A DNA stretch of 64,000 nucleotides, from positions 1 through 64,000 of the forward strand of contig WHVA01000128.1 in the NCBI GenBank assembly GCA_015179125.1, in the 5' to 3' direction. A program made the translations under genes and the position numbers. The DNA comes from Gautieria morchelliformis (Eukaryota; Basidiomycota; Agaricomycetes; Gomphales; Gomphaceae). The notes below the pieces were generated by a model. That model had not been told where the DNA came from and searched no databases. It saw only the letters and a list, made by a program, of their open reading frames with translations. The first letter of the stretch is position 1, and the number at the start of each line of letters is the position of its first letter. This document shows positions 1-12,361 of the stretch, piece after piece.

Positions 1-3000
1 TTTGGTGTAGTGATAGTGTACGTCTATGTGTTTGGTCCTTCCGCTGCCCGTTCCATCCTTTGAGAATGCGATCGACGATTGGTTGTCGGTGAAGATGGGG
101 AGGGGATAAAGTCGTGTCTGAAGTCCTTCCCGAGTCTAATCAACCAAATGCCCTCTGCCGTTGCGACGAACTCGCCACCAGCTCAGATTCCATGGTGGAT
201 CTGCTAACCAGACCTGCTTCTTCGACGCCCAGCATATGGTGCACCGTTGAAGGTGAAGAGCCATCCAGTGGTCGACTTACGATCATCCCTGTCGCCGGCG
301 AAATCGGCGCTGCGAAGCCTGTGAGGTTATGGGCAAAGCCCATAGCCCCATCACCCTCCCTCATGTATGCTATGCCGTACTCCCGCGTGCATAACAGATA
401 GCGGACGATTCGTTTTGCCGCCTCCCAGTGAGTTGCGTCTGGTTTTGATGCATATTGCACCGCATTTGTTGACAGCGTAGGCGATGTCGGGTCTAGTTGA
501 TACGGCGCAATAGTTGAGACTTCCGATTATGGAGGCGTATGCGAAATCGATGTTGTCTTGGGGGAAGGGGAGGCTCGTAACTTGGTGTTATGTTCCATTG
601 GGGAGCTCACGGTGCATCCTGCAGTAATTTCAAATCGTTTGGCGATTGTGTTTATGAATGCCGGTTGTGAGATGTGAATGGTGCCGACGTCTCGGTTTCT
701 GACGATCTGGATCCCGAGTAGTCGTGTTGGGTTGCCCAGATCCTGGATATCGAAACTCCCCCTGATGTCGGCTACCATTTGCTCCATCGCCGCTGGTGAG
801 TTCGATGCGAGGAGCCCGTCGTCGACATACCATCCTGCGACCTCGATGCTTCCTCCGTCCCCGAATCTAAAGAAACCGTTTGTCCGCCTCTCCCGCTTTG
901 AACCCGATCCTCCATCTCTCCCTTCAGCGTTCCGTGCCACACCCTACCGGACAAACCCTCCTCCCCTGGTTTCACGAACCCCTCCGGCTGCCTCATATAC
1001 ACCTCGTCCTCTAGCCTCCCGTTTAGGTACGCCCCTTTTACGTCCACCTGTCGCAGTTCTAAGTTGTATTTGCTTGCCAGGGTGAGGATCATCCTGATAG
1101 ATGTGAGTCTGATCGTGGGGGAGTACGTTTCTTGGTAGTCGATCCCGGAGATCTGTGAGTACCCCTGCGCAACGAGTCGTGATTTAAACTTATCCACTTC
1201 TCCCTGATTGTCCCTTTTCACCCTAAACGTCCATCTGCTTCCCACTATGTTGGCGTCCGTCGGCTTCTCTGTCAGCTCCCATGTCTGGTAACCCATCAGT
1301 GTGTTGTACTCTTCCTCGCACGCTTTTCTCCACTTCTCAGCGTTCACTGACTTCATCGCTTCTTTGTAGCTTCCCAGCTCATCCTCCGCTAGTACCACTA
1401 ACGCCCTCTCGGTTTCCTCGAGCTCTATCCTCCCTGATGCCAACGCCGCTACCTCTGTAAGCATCGCCGTGTGTCTCTTTCCCCTTCCGTATTCCGTGTT
1501 CGATGCGTCCATCCATGGGCCCTTCGAGAATTCTTTAGGTGCCGTCTCCTCCTTTTCCTCTGTCTCTTTGCTTCCTTTTGCCTCTTCATTGTGATTTTCT
1601 CCTCCTCTTTTAGGTTCGGCTTCTGCGTCGAAGCTCTCCGCGCGTGACTGCCACCTCCCTTCCTCCAATGCCGCCTCTATCTCCTCCTCCTCGTCATCTG
1701 AGTCCTCGTCAAATGTCGCTTCGATCAGTGGTGGTATTGTATCGTCGTCGTCGTCGTCATTTTCGTCTGTGGGTTCAGGTCGTTGGACAAAGGTGGGTAT
1801 TTTGCCGTCGACTACCCAGAGGGAAGGATTGTCGTCGTTGTCGATGGAATGGATTATGGTGCGTTCGATTTGGTTCAGTTCGTCGAATATGACGTCTCTT
1901 GCCTTCATCAGTGTCTGTGTACGAGGTATCCACATCTTGTATGCCTTCGAGTCGTCGAAATACCCTACGAAGATCCCCTCCACTGAATTGAACTCACCCT
2001 TTCTCCTGGTGGCCTTGGGTAGCATGGCCCAGCATTTTGACCCGTATATGTGCAGCCAGTTGAGTCTGGGCCTTGTTCCCCAGAGTGCTTCGTATGGGGA
2101 CATGTCAAGTCTGTGGTGTAGTAGGCGATTTTTGACGAAATTTACAGTGTGTGTGCTTGAAACCCAGAATCGACTAGTTAATCCCACGTCATGTTGCAGC
2201 GTCAGTGCTCCTTCCTGGAGCGTCCTGTTGTATCGTTCTGCTACGCCGTTATGTTCAGGGGTGTGAGGCGTAGTAGTTTCGTGGATAATGCCTAGTTCGT
2301 TGCACAGACCGGTGAATTCCCTTCCCATGTATTCCCCTCCGTTATCTGTTCTGATCCTCTTCACGTCCTCTCCTCTCTGTTTCTTCAGCCATGCGATGTA
2401 GTTCTTGAAGGAATTTGTGACGTAGCGCATTCTTTGTTCTTCAGAAAATCGATGTTGACGTATCTTGTTGCATGATCGATCCAGGTGATGAAATATCTGT
2501 ATCCTCCTACTGACGTCTCGAACGGACCACATATGTCTGACGATGTCATGTCTCCCATGCTCTTTGGGAGTTCCTTGATGCGCTTGAAGGGAGACCGAGT
2601 CTGTTTCCCGAAAGGACAGTTAGCACACGGGGTCGTTATCTGGCTCATGTCTAGCTCCGGGATTCCTACGCCGGTCTTCTTTTTCTGCATTTTCTCGATC
2701 GTTGAAACTGCGGTGTGGGCCAATCTGTGGTGCCACAGGTTGAGTTCGTTCGGTTGGTTCGAGTAAGCTGCTGTTTCTTTTCCCGTCTTCGTCGATGGCT
2801 GAGCCATGTAGGTGAAGAGGTTGTTGATCTTCGTTCCTCTGGCTATGGCTGTGCCGTCCATTAGGAGAGAGGTATCTGTTTTGCTGAAGATCACATCAAT
2901 GTTAGCTGAGGTTACTCGCCCTACGGATAGGAGATTTGCGTTCAGTTTTGGGACATAGATGACGTCTGTGAGGGTGAGGGCGAGTGGTGGGATTTTTGTG

Positions 3001-4537
3001 TGTGCGTCGCTTTGGATTGTGATCCGGATTGTGCCCTTCTGATCGGCCTTGAATGTATCGCCGCTGGATGTCTCGATTGATATTGTGGCCATCGGGTGAA
3101 GTTCTTCGAATAATCCGACGTTTCCGCACAAGTGACTAGATGCTCCCAAGTCTATGAGCCACATATGTATGTCATCCCCTACCGCTGATAATGCTGACGT
3201 GTCTGTGGATAAGATGATGTTACTAGTCTTTTCTTCGATCTGTGCCATCATGACGATGTCATTTCTCGGTATGTTGGCAAACCTGGCCGAATCGGCGTTC
3301 CCCGGTTGCTGATGCTGGGGGGGTGGGGCCGGCCTGCCCTGCCCGTCCTGTTCGTTTCTGCCGGCTACTCCTCCGTGAGTATTCTCCCCTTTTCTCCATG
3401 ATCCTTGGGATGCGAGTCCGCCACCTGGTGCGTAACACCTGGCTGCGGAGTGGTTGGGTTTGCCGCAATTGTTGCAATAGAAGTTTGTCCCTCCGTAAGT
3501 TGGTTGTTGTGCGGGTCTGTTTTGGTAAGGGGGGACGTAGTTGCTGACAGTTCTTTGGGCAGGGTTGTTGGGCTGTTGCCTCGGTGTTCTGGACTGTGCT
3601 ATGAAGGCCGTGGCGGCCTGCGTGGATACTTCGACGGCTCCGAGGTCGGCTTCGTGGGCTTCCAGCCTCTCTTCAATCTCGTCTGGATCTGTTGCTATCA
3701 TGCGTATGGTTTGCGCTATGGACCTCCAAGACTCTGGCACATTTCTGAGGATGGTAGCCGCGTGAGTAGAATCAGCTATGTTTTCACCCATTTTTGAGAG
3801 CTGATTCCTGTATTCCTTCATCACCGTAATGTACGCCGACACCGACTGTCCCTCGGTCATGTGGTAGTTCTCATATCTGGTCCTGACTATGCTGATTTTG
3901 CTCGGGTCGGTGGACTTGAACTTTCTAGTCAGGACTTTCCACGCTTCTTCGCACTTGTCGGTGGTGTCAATCGCCGTTTGGAGTTCTGGTGATATGCAGA
4001 GTAGGATTTGGCTGTAAGCGACATTGTTTTTGTCGTCCCATTCGTCTTGACGCTGTGTTAGGGTCGTGCTGTCGATCGTGTTGGCACCGGTGATGGCGAT
4101 CTGTTGGTTAGCAGTGGTGGGATAGGGTTCTGTACCGGTGATAATTTTGTATAGTCCTCTATCCCTGGCTGTTGCTAACAATTCCCTCTTCCAGGACATC
4201 CAATTGTCCTTTCCCAACTTCGGCTTTATGTCTCGGAACTTGTGGATGTCGTGCTTCGGTGTTATGTGAGTCGGTACCATTGCTTGAGCCATGGTAAAGG
4301 TCGGTGAGACTTTTAATCTAAGAAGGTGTTTGGATGTAAATGTTTTGGGTTTGGTAGAAATGTAATTCAAGTTTCAAGTGAAACCTCGAGCTGTGTTCAA
4401 GAGTCGAGAGACTGAGAGTGTACGAGAAGTATATGCTTGCTGATAGAGTTGTCGCAGATGTAACTGTGCTTCGAGATGAGAGAATCCTTTGGAAAACAGT
4501 GAGTACAATTGACTGGTTTTCTAGTGTACATTCGACA
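1..4537 (-). mobile_element. Ty1/copia LTR retrotransposon (3' end outside window)
   Basis: A copia-type element read on the minus strand. In order from the right: an LTR at 4392-4537; a gag region with a CCHC knuckle near 3440-3480; a protease region near 3130-3170; a GAG-pre-integrase and integrase core across about 2250-2900; then reverse transcriptase (about 800-1350) and RNase H (about 140-460). The Gag-Pro-IN-RT-RH order is diagnostic of copia. The second LTR must lie left of position 1. Coding is close to full length but spread over several reading frames, so the copy is broken, with roughly three to four breaks. It looks moderately young because long stretches remain open. Fossil element; no host function is implied. 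Confidence 0.92.
4392..4537 (-). repeat. LTR of the copia element (5' LTR of the minus-strand element)
   Basis: The 146 bp block starts TGTGTTCAAG and ends TTCGACA on the plus strand, so it has TG...CA ends and sits just upstream of the gag start. Boundaries are inferred from the terminal dinucleotides and position only, because the partner LTR is outside the window. Confidence 0.5.
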
Positions 4538-4989
4538 ACTATTTAACCTCTGCATGGGATGTACTAGGATGAATGGGGTGTTACCGGCGCCGGTAGCTGC
4601 GTGTGAGAGACATGTGCTATGGGGGTTGGGGTGCCGGTTGCTGTTATGTACGTATGGTTTGTCTATCGAATGAGAGGGGAGGTATAGGGCAATGATATCA
4701 GAAATGTGTCATGTGTAAGGGAAAAGGAATGAGGAAAAGGGGAAGGTCTATGCACGGCGGCTGAGCCGCCGTGCCACTCCGTGGATCAGTTGCCCTCAGG
4801 CTACTTTCGGGCTCAGGGGTGGGTCCGCGGGTTCTGCATCTGGCATCGACCTGTGATCGCGTGGCGTGGGATGATTGGACGTGTGTGGGTTCGAGTGGAT
4901 GTGTATGGGCTGATGGGGGATCGTGTAAAGACTGTGGTAGTGTGTGCACAGCGTAGGAGATAAGTAAGGAGGACGAGAAGTAGGGAGGA
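4538..4989. other. Intergenic stretch without a recognised gene
   Basis: Between the copia LTR and the gypsy relic. The open frames here are short, overlap on both strands and are low in complexity. I see no conserved motif. Confidence 0.5.
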
Positions 4990-6000
4990 CTGATAGGGAG
5001 GACTGTGTGGGGGCTTTATTTGTGACAATTCTTGGCACATTCTGCTCTGGTCAGTGCCACGATTTGCAGATCTACTTCTCCCTTTGCCTCGGCTCCCATG
5101 ATGAGAGGCCAGGAAAGGCTTTGCAATGTCGTACACAGGAGGCATATAAAAATTTTCTGGTCTGAAAAACTGTTCAAAAAACTGTAAAGATATTCCAAAT
5201 TTTTTTAGTGTTTTTAATGTAAAAAAAACTTTAACAAAATTGTGTTTTTGTTAGAATTTGTTGAGCAAGAAAATTGTAAAAAAAGTTTAAAGTTTTTTGC
5301 AGGGTTTTTTATGTCTATTTATAAGTTTCTTTGTGAAGACACAAAGAAACCCATAAAAAACCCTGAAAAAAACTTTGAATTTTTTTAGAATTTTCTTGCT
5401 CAACAAATTCTAATACAAACACAAAATTTTATTATAGTTTTTTTTACATAAAAAACACTAAAAAATCTTTACAGTTTTTCAACAGTTTTTCAGACAAAAA
5501 AACTTTTATATGCCTGCAGTGGTAGGGAATTCAGGTGCATCACTTTCGTGGATATACTCAGAGTCAGCCCTGACAGTTCCTAAGCTTTCATTGCTGTAGA
5601 TGTGTGACAGCGCATTTACAAATACGTTGGTAGGACCTGGGATGTATTTGATCTCAAAGGTGAAGTCACTTAGCAGGTCTATCCAGCGCTATTGACGTGC
5701 TGATAGGTTTTTCTGCTTCATGAGGAATTAGATCAGCTTGTGGTCTGTGTAGATATCAAAGTGGATACCTAGTATCTGATTCGTTTGAGGGATTCAACCA
5801 TGGCAAGTAATTCCCTTTTGTGTACTGGGTAATTTTGCTGCGCTGAATTGAATTTTCCTGACCAGAATGCGATGATATTGACGTTTGGAGATTTGCCTTG
5901 TGTTACTACACCTCCTCCCCCAGTCTGACTTGCATCTATAGTCAGGAAGGCAGGGCGATTTTCCGCGATCCCCACTGTAAGTTTGTATACATCTGCAAAC
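4990..6000 (-). mobile_element. Ty3/gypsy pol relic (RNase H region), split by a MITE
   Basis: On the minus strand, 5775-5975 encodes an RNase H-like segment with LTIDASQTGGGGV and AFWSGKFNSAQQNYPVHKRE, the usual gypsy RT-RNase H signature. 5520-5640 continues with IPGPTNVFVNALS. 5016-5100 carries the ADLQI/ALTRA-type linker that normally follows RNase H. The relic is heavily decayed, lacks the rest of the element, and is interrupted by the foldback element at 5140-5515. I saw no LTRs. Old fossil. Confidence 0.75.
5140..5515. mobile_element. AT-rich foldback MITE
   Basis: A 376 bp, very AT-rich sequence with AGGCATATAAAA at the left end and its complement TTTTATATGCCT at the right. The two halves are inverted copies of each other along nearly their full length, with the turn near 5325-5350 (GTTTCTTTGTG / CACAAAGAAAC). 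It has no coding capacity. It sits inside the gypsy relic, so it inserted after that element died or arrived. I could not see a clear target-site duplication. A non-autonomous foldback DNA transposon is the simplest reading. Confidence 0.75.
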
Positions 6001-6345
6001 TGAATATATTTGAAGTCTACCGGTGAAGGTTACTGTAAGTATGCAGGATCCAAGGCAGGGACCGCCAGAAAAGCCAATTAGTACATAACGTAGTACTAGG
6101 GCTGGCAAACGGTCGGCCACCGTACAATGTACTTATCTTTTTTAGGGCAATAATTTGCAGATCATATCGGTGGGTTCAGACCGGCTGGTAATCCAATGCT
6201 CGGAGGTACGTACTCTCGCACCGGTCGCCGGAGGCAGCCAGTCCTGCAAGTACTGTCTCATCAATTCACGCATGCAGCCTTATAATCTCGACTTGGCCAG
6301 TCCCAAATCTCTAACGTTCTAACCCCCAACCCTTCTCTTTCAATC

Positions 6346-8508
6346 ATGAACGCTCCAAGCTGCGCTCCCACTGGCAGCGTTCCCAGCCTGATCGCATCAC
6401 GCTTCGCCCCTCTCAGTACTTCCGGACTGTTGGACGGTCTTGATCCTGCGTTCAACTACGCCTGGGCTGGACTCGCGTTCCTCCTTTTTTGCATCATATA
6501 TTCTGCGACACGACCCAAAAACCTATATGTAACCACTTATTCCTCCATTTTCAGATCCACTACTTATACGCCCTTGGTGCTGCTTAGGATTCAATCCCAG
6601 CTATTGGAAGGACTGGTTTGTTTTCGTCGTACCTCGATGCGATGCAATTTGCCCAAAATGGACAAGACCTTCTCATGAAGGGCTATGCCAAGGTCGGCAG
6701 CGGTATTTTTGCCTCGTGAGCGCACGACTGATGCAATTCTAGTATCAGCATGGAATATTTCGCGTCGCGGATAAGAGACGTTGGCAGATCATAGTGTCTG
6801 GACCACAGTTTATAGATGAACTTCGTCACGCACCCGATGATGTTTTCTCTTTATCCGGGGCTACCGAAGAGGTGCGCTCTTGGCTTCAAGACAAATATAA
6901 CCCACAGCTTCTCACCATCCTCGAAGACGTTTGCTATTAGTTTGACCATTGGACCCACCCTCAACACAGACCCGTACCATGTGCCAATTCTCAAGAATCA
7001 GCTTACTCGCAATCTCGGAAATTTGTTTCCAGATTTACAGGAAGAGATAAAGCTTGCTTTCCGAGACATTATTCCACCCACAGAAAGTACGTTCCTTACT
7101 ATTAAAACTTCCCTTAATCTTATTGTTTTCGAACCATTTGCAATTTGGGGACATTGACTCTCCTTGTCGTCCCACAGACTGGACTAAAGTCAAAGCCTTT
7201 GAGGCTGGAGTGACCGTCGTCGCCCGTGCTTCGAATCGCATTTTTGTCGGTGCCCCTCTATGTATGTTCGTTTGCCGACTCTCGTGGACAAAATCTTGAC
7301 GTCGCTGTAAGGTCGCGACCCAGAGTTCCTTCTACTCAGTATCACATTCGCCTCCAATGTGGTAAATAGTGGCAGAACCATCTCCTTGTTTCCTGACCTC
7401 CTCAAACCGTATGTTTTGAATATCCTTCTTTTCAATTCACTAGAAGCATTCTTTCCATTGTTCAGAATCGTAGCCCGCCTGCTCACGACCACACCTAAGG
7501 CTGTCCGAATGGTTCTCAAACATACTAAACCCATCATTGAGGAACGGAAGCGAAAAATCGAGAAATATGGTTGGGATTACCCAGACAAACCGGTTGGGCT
7601 TCTCTTCCACTCTATATCACCACGAGTAACGTTGGATGCAGGTTGATATGATTTCTTGGCTCTTAGATGAAGCGCAAGGCAAGGAGCGTACACCAGAGAA
7701 TCTTACCCGCCGTCTTCTGGCGCTTAACTTTGTGGCTATTCACACGAACTCCATTGTATGTTCCTTTACACCTTATGTTATAACCATCGTAAACCCTTCT
7801 TATTATAGAGTTTCACGGGCGCATTATTCAACCTTGCTTCTCGACCTGAATACATCCAACCTATCCGCGAGGAGGTTGAAGCGGTGGTAGCTGAAGAGGG
7901 TTGGACGAAAGTGGCGATGTCTCGCATGCGAAAGCTAGACAGCTTTTTGAAAGAATCACAGCGAACCAAGGGTCTCGGTGCCCGTGAGCCTCGCACTTGA
8001 CTTTGGTGTTTCTACCGAATTTATCACTGACTTTGAGCCCAAGTAACAATGGGGCGCATTGCTCTCCAGGAATTCACATTCTCAGACGGGACTCGTGTTC
8101 CAAAGGGAGCGATGGTTTCCGCAGTGGCGACACCACGCCATCTTGATGAAGAAGTGTACTCTGATGCGAATACTTTCAAAGGTTTTCGTTTCAGTGACAT
8201 GCGAAAGGAGGAGGGCGAAGCGGCCAAGAACCAAATGGTCGCAACTAGCTTAGACTTTCTCCCCTTTGGACATGGCAGGCATGCATGGTGCGTCAAGCGA
8301 TTCTGTATCAGCGTTATGTCGTCGTGCTGAATAGGTTTACTGAAGCCCCGGCCGGTTTTTCGCCGTCAATGAGCTCAAAGCCATGCTGGCGCATATTGTT
8401 TTGACATATGACCTTAAAATGACTGATACGCCACGATATATGCACATTGGGCCCAACGTCACGCCTGACCCAAAGGTAGAGGTATTGTTCAGGAAACGCC
8501 AAGCCTAG
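6346..8508 (+). CDS. Cytochrome P450 monooxygenase (multi-exon)
   Basis: A membrane-anchored heme-thiolate monooxygenase. The N-terminus has a hydrophobic anchor (AWAGLAFLLFCIIY) followed by a short linker. Later exons give the P450 body: SNRIFVGAPLCRDPEF near 7235-7335, the I-helix end near 7720-7830, the RVPKGAMV beta region near 8096, and the heme loop FGHGRHACPGRFF split by an intron at about 8284-8350. The stop is TAG at 8506-8508. About nine introns of 45-65 bp are needed. The stretch around 6870-6950 does not splice cleanly into the expected family sequence, so either an intron is unusual or the copy is damaged there. The substrate cannot be inferred. The start at 6346 is chosen because the anchor follows directly. 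Confidence 0.9.
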
Positions 8509-9329
8509 AATCGTTAATCGAGCTGTATCTCCGACTGATGTACAAACAGTATGGTGACAACTGAGATAAGAATGCTGCTACCACACCATTATCACCCTTG
8601 CTATAACTTCTCAACCTATGTACCCGGATATGTACTCGGAGTTAGCGCATGGTTCACGGGTAAATCGACTGTAGTTGCTAAATCACAACGATGACAGCGT
8701 AATGTCCGATGGCGCGTGATCATATATTGTGCTATTAGCGTGACAACAAGTAAATACCTCGTTAATACTAGAACGGGTTTGCCCAGTGACTTGTCAAGAC
8801 CTTTCAGCTGCCAGCTGTAGACCATCAAAATCATTTCTCCCAGCCAAGAGTGTTAGACGCTTCTGATCCATGTCTGATAGTTGTTTAGGGAGACGCTGAC
8901 GTCATGAAGAAAACAGCCATTCTGTACGTGGAAATAAATTTCCATCAGGGTTGATGCGATGAACCGTCATTGTCTTACACCTTGATCAAATGGGCCACGG
9001 ATAGATATCTAAATTTTCAGATAAGAAATTCGCTTGATCTCTCCCTTACTGTAAGCTTGTCACATGCCTTTTCATCTACCAAATCAATGAAATTTCAAAT
9101 GAGATACGCACAAGCTAGTTTCACCTGGTGGTTCATATAATAAACTCGAGCGCGTAGTGAGGCCCAGAACTCCCAAGTACCCAATACAAGAAAAATGGCG
9201 CCGTGAGGGAATGTGAAACCTTGGTTGAACGCGTACTACGTGTATTTTCCTGGTGTGCCGGACACCAGACACCAGGAGCCTGGTGTGACAAGACGTGGGC
9301 GGCTAAATAGTCACTCTTTGGCCACTAAC
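8509..9329. other. Intergenic region between P450 and ATG7
   Basis: It holds the 3' flank of the P450 and presumably the ATG7 promoter. I see no conserved coding or structural RNA signal. Confidence 0.5.
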
Positions 9330-12027
9330 ATGCCAGTGCTACAATTCGCACCACATACTTCGCTGGTACAGCCTGCATTTTGGCATGAACTTACAAGGCT
9401 CAAGATAGACGTCTTGAAACTTTCTCAGGATTCAATTCCTGTTGTAGCCTCCTATGGCCCTGGTCGGTCGGTGACCGACAGGGAGACCGGGAAAAATGTC
9501 GTGTTGGGTGGAAGTATCAGCATCTCGGGAGAAGGCTTTGATCCTGACGGCAGGTGCGTGATATGGATTCCAGCCGACCCCGCGTTGATCAAGCACTAGA
9601 ATACCGCAGCATGCTGCGAGAGCTCATGGGACCCTGAAGAATTACAATACTATTGAGGACTTCAAAGCTGCCGACAAGTCTGCATTATTCAATGAAGCAG
9701 CTGAGGAGGAAAGACTTTTTTTTTCGTCCTCGTCCACTGCGCTCATCCTGACTTGACATTCGCAGATATGGGGCTCTATCCAAACGTCACGGGATGTCTC
9801 CCAACTTTCGCGATTTCTTCTTATAACCTTTGCAGATCTCAAGAAGTACAAGTATGCGGCAGTGACACTTGCCATGCCTAAGTTGATTCAACTCGCTTCC
9901 CAGATACTACTATTGGTTTGCGTTTCCGGCGTTTGTGGCAAAGCCTGCCTGGGAGATCAGCGACGATGGCTGGGTAGAGGCACAGACTACATTAGGGGTT
10001 GAAACAGTGAGCTCCAAGCACTCTTGGGGAAAGCTTGTCGTTGACCCGACTTGTAGCTTGCTTCCATACACTCCGCCTTACAAGGACGGCCGTCGCATCC
10101 GCCCTACTTCCTTGCTCGCCCTTCTGCCACCTCTACCTCATATGAAACTGCTTATGTCTCGGATTACGAGACTTTCTTCGCCGACGTACCAGAGGATTCA
10201 GTGTGTCGTCATATCTGTGCTTCCCCTTCACCTCATCTCAAACGTAGCTTAGCGTCTGGTGTCTTTCCTGGACCCTTCACCACACTCACAGAACCCTGGT
10301 TGGCCTTTACGTAACTTGTTAGCCTATCTTCGCTGCCATCACCCGGCGTCATCAGGAACCCTCCGTGTCCTCTGTTGGCGGGATGTCGAAGTGCCCGGCG
10401 CTGGTAAAGGTTGGCGTAGTCGTATCGGGGTTGTCTCGATTGGAGAGTCTGCTGGAGATCTTCCGCGTGAGACACGGCCAGCTGCGGTTGGGTGGGAGAA
10501 GAATGCCCAAGGCAAGCTGGGACCACGACTGGCCGACCTGGGTGGCATGATGGATCCCGCGAGGTGAGGTGACGTTGTTTATCTGCGCGTGTTGTTTATG
10601 GACCATGCAATTCAGGTTGGCGGACCAAGCGGTAGACTTGAACCTCAAGCTGATGCGGTGGCGTATCCTCCCAGAGCTAGACCTTGAGAAAGTGGCGGGC
10701 ACAAAATGCTTGTTATTGGGAGCAGGTACACTTGGGTGTTATGTCGCACGGGTTTTAATGGTACAATTTTTGCAATCTGTCTCCATTCTCCCTGGACCTG
10801 ACAAGCTCACATCTGGTTATCCAGGGTTGGGGCGTACGCACGATCACGCTGCTTGACTCATCGCGGGTATCATTTTCCAACCCAGTCCGACAGCCTCTGT
10901 TTGAGTTTGAAGACTGCCTCGATGGTGGCAAACCCAAGGCCCAGTGCGCTGCCGACCGCTTGAAGAAAATATTTCCAGGCGTGGTGCGTTTGGTTTCCGA
11001 TTGTGTACCCTCCTTCCCTCACTTTTCTGCTTCTAAGAATGCCTCAGGCGTGTCACTCAACATCCCTATGCCTGGTCATCCCATCGCACCAGCATCTGTC
11101 GGCCAAGTGCAAGCTGACGTAGCTAAGCTGGAGAAGCTTATCGATGAACACGATGCTATGTTCCTTCTCATGGACTCGCGCGAGAGTCGGTGGTTACCCA
11201 CTGTTTTAGGGGCCGCCAAGGGAAAGGTACGAAGCTAGTCTTTGATATTTACCTGGGAGTAACTGACCGTCCTGTAGATAGTATTGAATGCCGCGCTAGG
11301 ATTCGATACATATCTGGTTATGCGACATGGTGCACGTGCCTCTGCCGTTCCCGATGGTGCAACCAGGCTTGGGTGCTACTATTGCAATGACATTGTTGCT
11401 CCTGCGGATGTGCGTGCCTCGCCAATTCACGCCAACGCTGATCTTCTCAACGGCATCACAGTCGTTAACAGATAGGACGCTTGACCAGATGTGCACGGTC
11501 ACGCGCCCTGGCCTTGCGTCCATCGCTGCAGCTACTGCTGTTGAGTTGTTGGTTTCTGTGCTGCAGCATCCAGCTGGGTATGTCTACGCGCGTCACTTTT
11601 TTCAAGTCTCTTACCTACCGTTCCATTTACTTTCAGGCTCCACGCGCCTCCGCCGCCTCCACAAAGCGCATCTGAGGTCCCGCAGGCCGCAAAGGGCGAG
11701 GACAGTGTGCTGGGGCTGGTGCCGCACCAGCTGAGGGGCTACCTGGCTCAGTTTAGGAACATGCTTGTCACAGGCGCCGCTTACAAGTCATGTACTGGAT
11801 GCAGTGACACGGTTCGTTGACTCAAGAAGCTGCATAGCGAGTACTGATACACTGCCTAATAGGTCATAAATGCATACGAGACCCAGGGATTCGATATGCT
11901 CCTCAAAGCCTTCAACGAATCGGGTTACCTGGAGAAGTTGACTGGCTTGGATCAGCTGCACAATGAGGGCGAGGCGGCCCTGGAGAGTGTGGATTGGGAT
12001 GAAGATGATGAAGGTGCTGACTTTTAG
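9330..12027 (+). CDS. ATG7: Ubiquitin-like E1 enzyme Atg7 (autophagy)
   Basis: Atg7 activates Atg8 and Atg12 and passes them to Atg3 and Atg10 during autophagosome formation in the cytosol. The N-terminal exon ([20 protein letters not shown]) matches the family opening. Later come [13 protein letters not shown] near 9910, [12 protein letters not shown] near 10295, and the Rossmann adenylation domain with [14 protein letters not shown] near 10710. [13 protein letters not shown] and [12 protein letters not shown] follow. The catalytic cysteine segment [10 protein letters not shown] is at about 11485-11515. The C-terminus ends [11 protein letters not shown] before TAG. About nine short introns are required. 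The key motifs are intact, so the gene looks functional. It is followed after 334 bp by the Argonaute gene on the same strand. Confidence 0.95.
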
Positions 12028-12361
12028 ATCGGGTGGAACCACCTGAGCGATAAGGGTGGAATATACCAACACCATGTAGAGGCGGTAGGTACTGTTGCTT
12101 ATACCCAGGAATAAAAATGGAACCGAGCGCCTAATTATTCTTACGTGATTGGCAAGTCATGCGCTACATAAATTAGGGTGCACTGCGTGCCACTCCTGGA
12201 CACAGCAGGGTGATTCATTGTGCCCTGAGCCCACCAACGTTCTAAGGGTTACTTAAGAGCGCAAGTTTTGCGTCACGTACAAGGTTCAGCTTTGACCAGT
12301 GCCACGAAAGCCGCGCCGAACAAGGTCTCTGCCTCGTTGAATCGCCCTAAGGTCAAAACCA

